Source: an uncultured Acidobacteriota bacterium (GTDB lineage Bacteria > Acidobacteriota > Terriglobia > Bryobacterales > Bryobacteraceae). From it: DNA of 64,000 bases. The notes under the pieces were generated by a model. It saw only the letters and a program-made list of their open reading frames with translations, was not told where the DNA came from and made no database searches. Where the stretch lies: NCBI GenBank assembly GCA_902826605.1, contig CADEFM010000005.1:62001-126000 (forward strand). The letters run 5' to 3'. A program made the translations under genes and the position numbers. Positions 62,391 through 64,000 of this stretch are shown here, one piece after another (within the stretch, counting starts at the first letter, position 1; each line of letters opens with the position of its first letter).

Positions 62391-63052
62391 GGCGTTGCGG
62401 GGGCGAAGTACGGCGCGAGAATTTCCTTGGGGTCCAGGTTCGCCGCGCTCCACGTCGCGATCGCATCCGCCGTCAGTGAATTGAAGAACGGCATTTGGCC
62501 CAGCACCGGCACATTTCCGTAGCGCTCGATCGCCGCGCGGTTGGCTGGTACCAGATCCCCCACCATGAACACGCCGACGGGTTTGATCCATCGGGAGTGC
62601 AATGCTTCCAGCGTTAACAGCGTGTGATTGATGGTCCCGAGTGTGCTGCGTGCCACAACCACGACGGGCAGGCCGAGCATGGCCATCCAGTCGCTCATCA
62701 GATGGATTTCGTTCACCGGGACCAACACTCCGCCCGCGCCTTCCACAATCCATCGCGTGGTATCGTCCGCGGGCACCGAGTCACGCAACCTAGTCAAATC
62801 GATCCGCGTACCAGCAAGCTCCGCGGCTTGATGGGGGGACACTGGCGCTTCCAGACGAATCCCATCGTCGAAAATTTCACGATCTTCGCAAGTTGCTAGA
62901 CGGCGCACCGTTGCGGTGTCATCGTCCGTGCCTGTTTGAATGGCTTTCCAGTAGCGCAGTGGAGAGGATTTGCGATAACGGTGCAACAGCGCGGCCGATG
63001 CGATGGTCTTGCCGATACCAGTATCCGTGCCGGTGATAAAGAGGCCTTTCAT
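62387..63052 (-). CDS. bioD: Dethiobiotin synthetase
   Basis: A 221-residue ATP-dependent carboxylase. The P-loop GTDTGIGKT is at residues 8-16, and EGAGGVLVPVNE is the second conserved region. It forms the ureido ring of dethiobiotin. It overlaps bioF and bioA by 4 bases each, so the three genes are coupled. Confidence 0.94.
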   Translation of the reverse strand: MKGLFITGTDTGIGKTIASAALLHRYRKSSPLRYWKAIQTGTDDDTATVRRLATCEDREIFDDGIRLEAPVSPHQAAELAGTRIDLTRLRDSVPADDTTRWIVEGAGGVLVPVNEIHLMSDWMAMLGLPVVVVARSTLGTINHTLLTLEALHSRWIKPVGVFMVGDLVPANRAAIERYGNVPVLGQMPFFNSLTADAIATWSAANLDPKEILAPYFAPATP

Positions 63053-64000
63053 CTTGACAGCGCCGCGCGCAGCGCATCGGCGAAGCGCTGGAGAGTGGTT
63101 TCAGAAAGGCCTTCGTTCACCGCGATGCGCAGCCGCGCGGTTCCCGGAGCGACAGTCGGCGGCCGGATGGCGCGCACATCGAAGCCCTCTGCTTGCAGCT
63201 CGCGCGCCACCGCGACGGCGCGTGCATTTTCGCCGATGATGACAGGAATAATCTGCGAAGTCCCCAGCACGTCCAGTAATCCGCGCAGATACCGGGCCCT
63301 GCTGAATAGGCGTTCACGGCGGTCTGGTTCCATGGCGATCACATCCAATGCAGTTTCGATCGCCGCGGCAACCGGCGGAGTGGGCGCGGTTGAGAAAATG
63401 AATGGCCGTGCGCGCTGCACCAGGTACTCGATCGCAGATTCGGAGCCAGCCACGAAGGCTCCTCCGACACCCAGCGCTTTTCCCGCTGTGTTTACCGAGA
63501 GGAAGACATCTTGGCCGACACCGGCCTCTTCGATGATGCCGCTGCCGCGCGCGCCGTAGACGCCGACGGCGTGTGCTTCATCTACGATCAGAGCCGCGCC
63601 ATGCTCCCGGCACAACTGGACGTACGCGGCTAACGGCCCCACATCGCCATCCATACTGAACAACGATTCCACCACCACGAACTGCTGGCCCATGCCATTG
63701 TGTGCTCTGAGCAGGCGGCCTAGTTCGTCCACATCGTTATGCGGAAAAATCACGCGCCGGGCGCGCGAAAGGCGCATTCCGTCGATAAGGCTCGCGTGAT
63801 TGCGCTCGTCGGAATAGATGACATCGCCCTCCTCGGGGAACGTAGAGAGTACGGCGATGTTGCCCAGATAGCCGCTCGAGAAATACAGACTTCGCTCCGT
63901 GCCTTTGAACGCCGCGAATTTGCGTTCCACACGCGTAAAACATTCGCGTTCTCCCCGCAGCAGACGGGAGCCGGTGCTGCCCACGCCTTCGCGCATAACG
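63049..64000 (-). CDS. bioF: 8-amino-7-oxononanoate synthase, N-terminus beyond the window
   Basis: About 317 C-terminal residues of a PLP enzyme; the usual length is about 385, so some 70 residues are missing at the window end. GSTGSRLLRGE, DERNHASLIDG and LIVDEAHAVGVYG are typical, and NTAGKALGVGGAF contains the PLP lysine. It condenses pimeloyl-ACP (or CoA) with alanine. The Met at 63996 is internal and is not the start. Confidence 0.93.
   Translation of the reverse strand, partial: VMREGVGSTGSRLLRGERECFTRVERKFAAFKGTERSLYFSSGYLGNIAVLSTFPEEGDVIYSDERNHASLIDGMRLSRARRVIFPHNDVDELGRLLRAHNGMGQQFVVVESLFSMDGDVGPLAAYVQLCREHGAALIVDEAHAVGVYGARGSGIIEEAGVGQDVFLSVNTAGKALGVGGAFVAGSESAIEYLVQRARPFIFSTAPTPPVAAAIETALDVIAMEPDRRERLFSRARYLRGLLDVLGTSQIIPVIIGENARAVAVARELQAEGFDVRAIRPPTVAPGTARLRIAVNEGLSETTLQRFADALRAALSR

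Noticed and set aside
62391..62753. N-terminal extension of BioA from 62753
   Set aside because: It overlaps bioD completely; the ATG at 62390 gives the standard BioA N-terminus and a 4-base overlap.
1..64000. Insertion sequences, integrases, att sites or prophage genes
   Set aside because: No transposase, integrase or phage gene was recognised, and no long terminal inverted repeats were seen; the island shows no clear mobile element boundary in this window.

Overview
The window looks like chromosomal DNA of a diderm bacterium, most likely an acidobacterium of the Bryobacter/Solibacter type. Reasons: LpxC (lipid A) is present; the base composition is moderately GC-rich; Ser/Thr/Val-rich secreted repeat proteins, dockerin and cohesin-like modules and an exosortase A (XrtA)/PEP-CTERM system occur together. 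Taxonomy is inferred from gene content, not measured. About 52 kb is one exopolysaccharide/exosortase island; the last 12 kb is ordinary housekeeping DNA.

Region 1 (about 1-25.5 kb, all minus strand): a very long, tightly packed operon-like run. It starts with the chain-length protein (25493), then the secretion-type ATPase, tyrosine autokinase, a NusG/UpxY-like antiterminator, a small Cro-like protein, asparagine-synthase-type amidotransferase, HAD phosphatase, UbiA-type prenyltransferase, a secreted dockerin protein, an O-glycosylation ligase/polymerase, a flippase, two polysaccharide deacetylases, a CelD/FemAB-like acyltransferase, four glycosyltransferases, three NAD-dependent sugar-modifying enzymes and a truncated FAD oxidoreductase. 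Many genes overlap by 4 bases, which suggests translational coupling. Region 2 (25.6-42.9 kb): a sigma-54 activator with a degenerate receiver; two tandem paralogous secreted proteins with cohesin-like N-termini; FemAB-like protein, a tRNA-like RNA, a glycosyltransferase and a third cohesin-like protein; an epimerase; XrtA and EpsI; an outer-membrane barrel and the TPR lipoprotein PrsT; and one PEP-CTERM substrate. Six GG-N10-GC elements resembling sigma-54 promoters sit directly upstream of these units, so the island looks like one sigma-54 regulon run by the local activator. Region 3 (42.9-52.5 kb, plus strand): a second glycan module with two paired GT2 enzymes, a radical SAM/SPASM enzyme, a second flippase, three membrane or lipid-linked sugar enzymes and an ICMT-like methyltransferase. 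Region 4 (52.5-64 kb): Ada, PgsA-like, DUF2238, LpxC, PolA, a dipeptidase, a lipoprotein, a ferredoxin and bioA-bioD-bioF (bioF cut by the window end).

Most interesting points: (i) a 77-nt tRNA-like RNA with an 8-nt anticodon loop and a bulged T stem lies between a PEP-CTERM FemAB-like gene (a family related to aminoacyl-tRNA-dependent transferases) and a glycosyltransferase that has no start codon after the RNA; (ii) cohesin-like and dockerin modules occur inside an exosortase locus; (iii) a local sigma-54 promoter set is paired with a pseudo-receiver activator.
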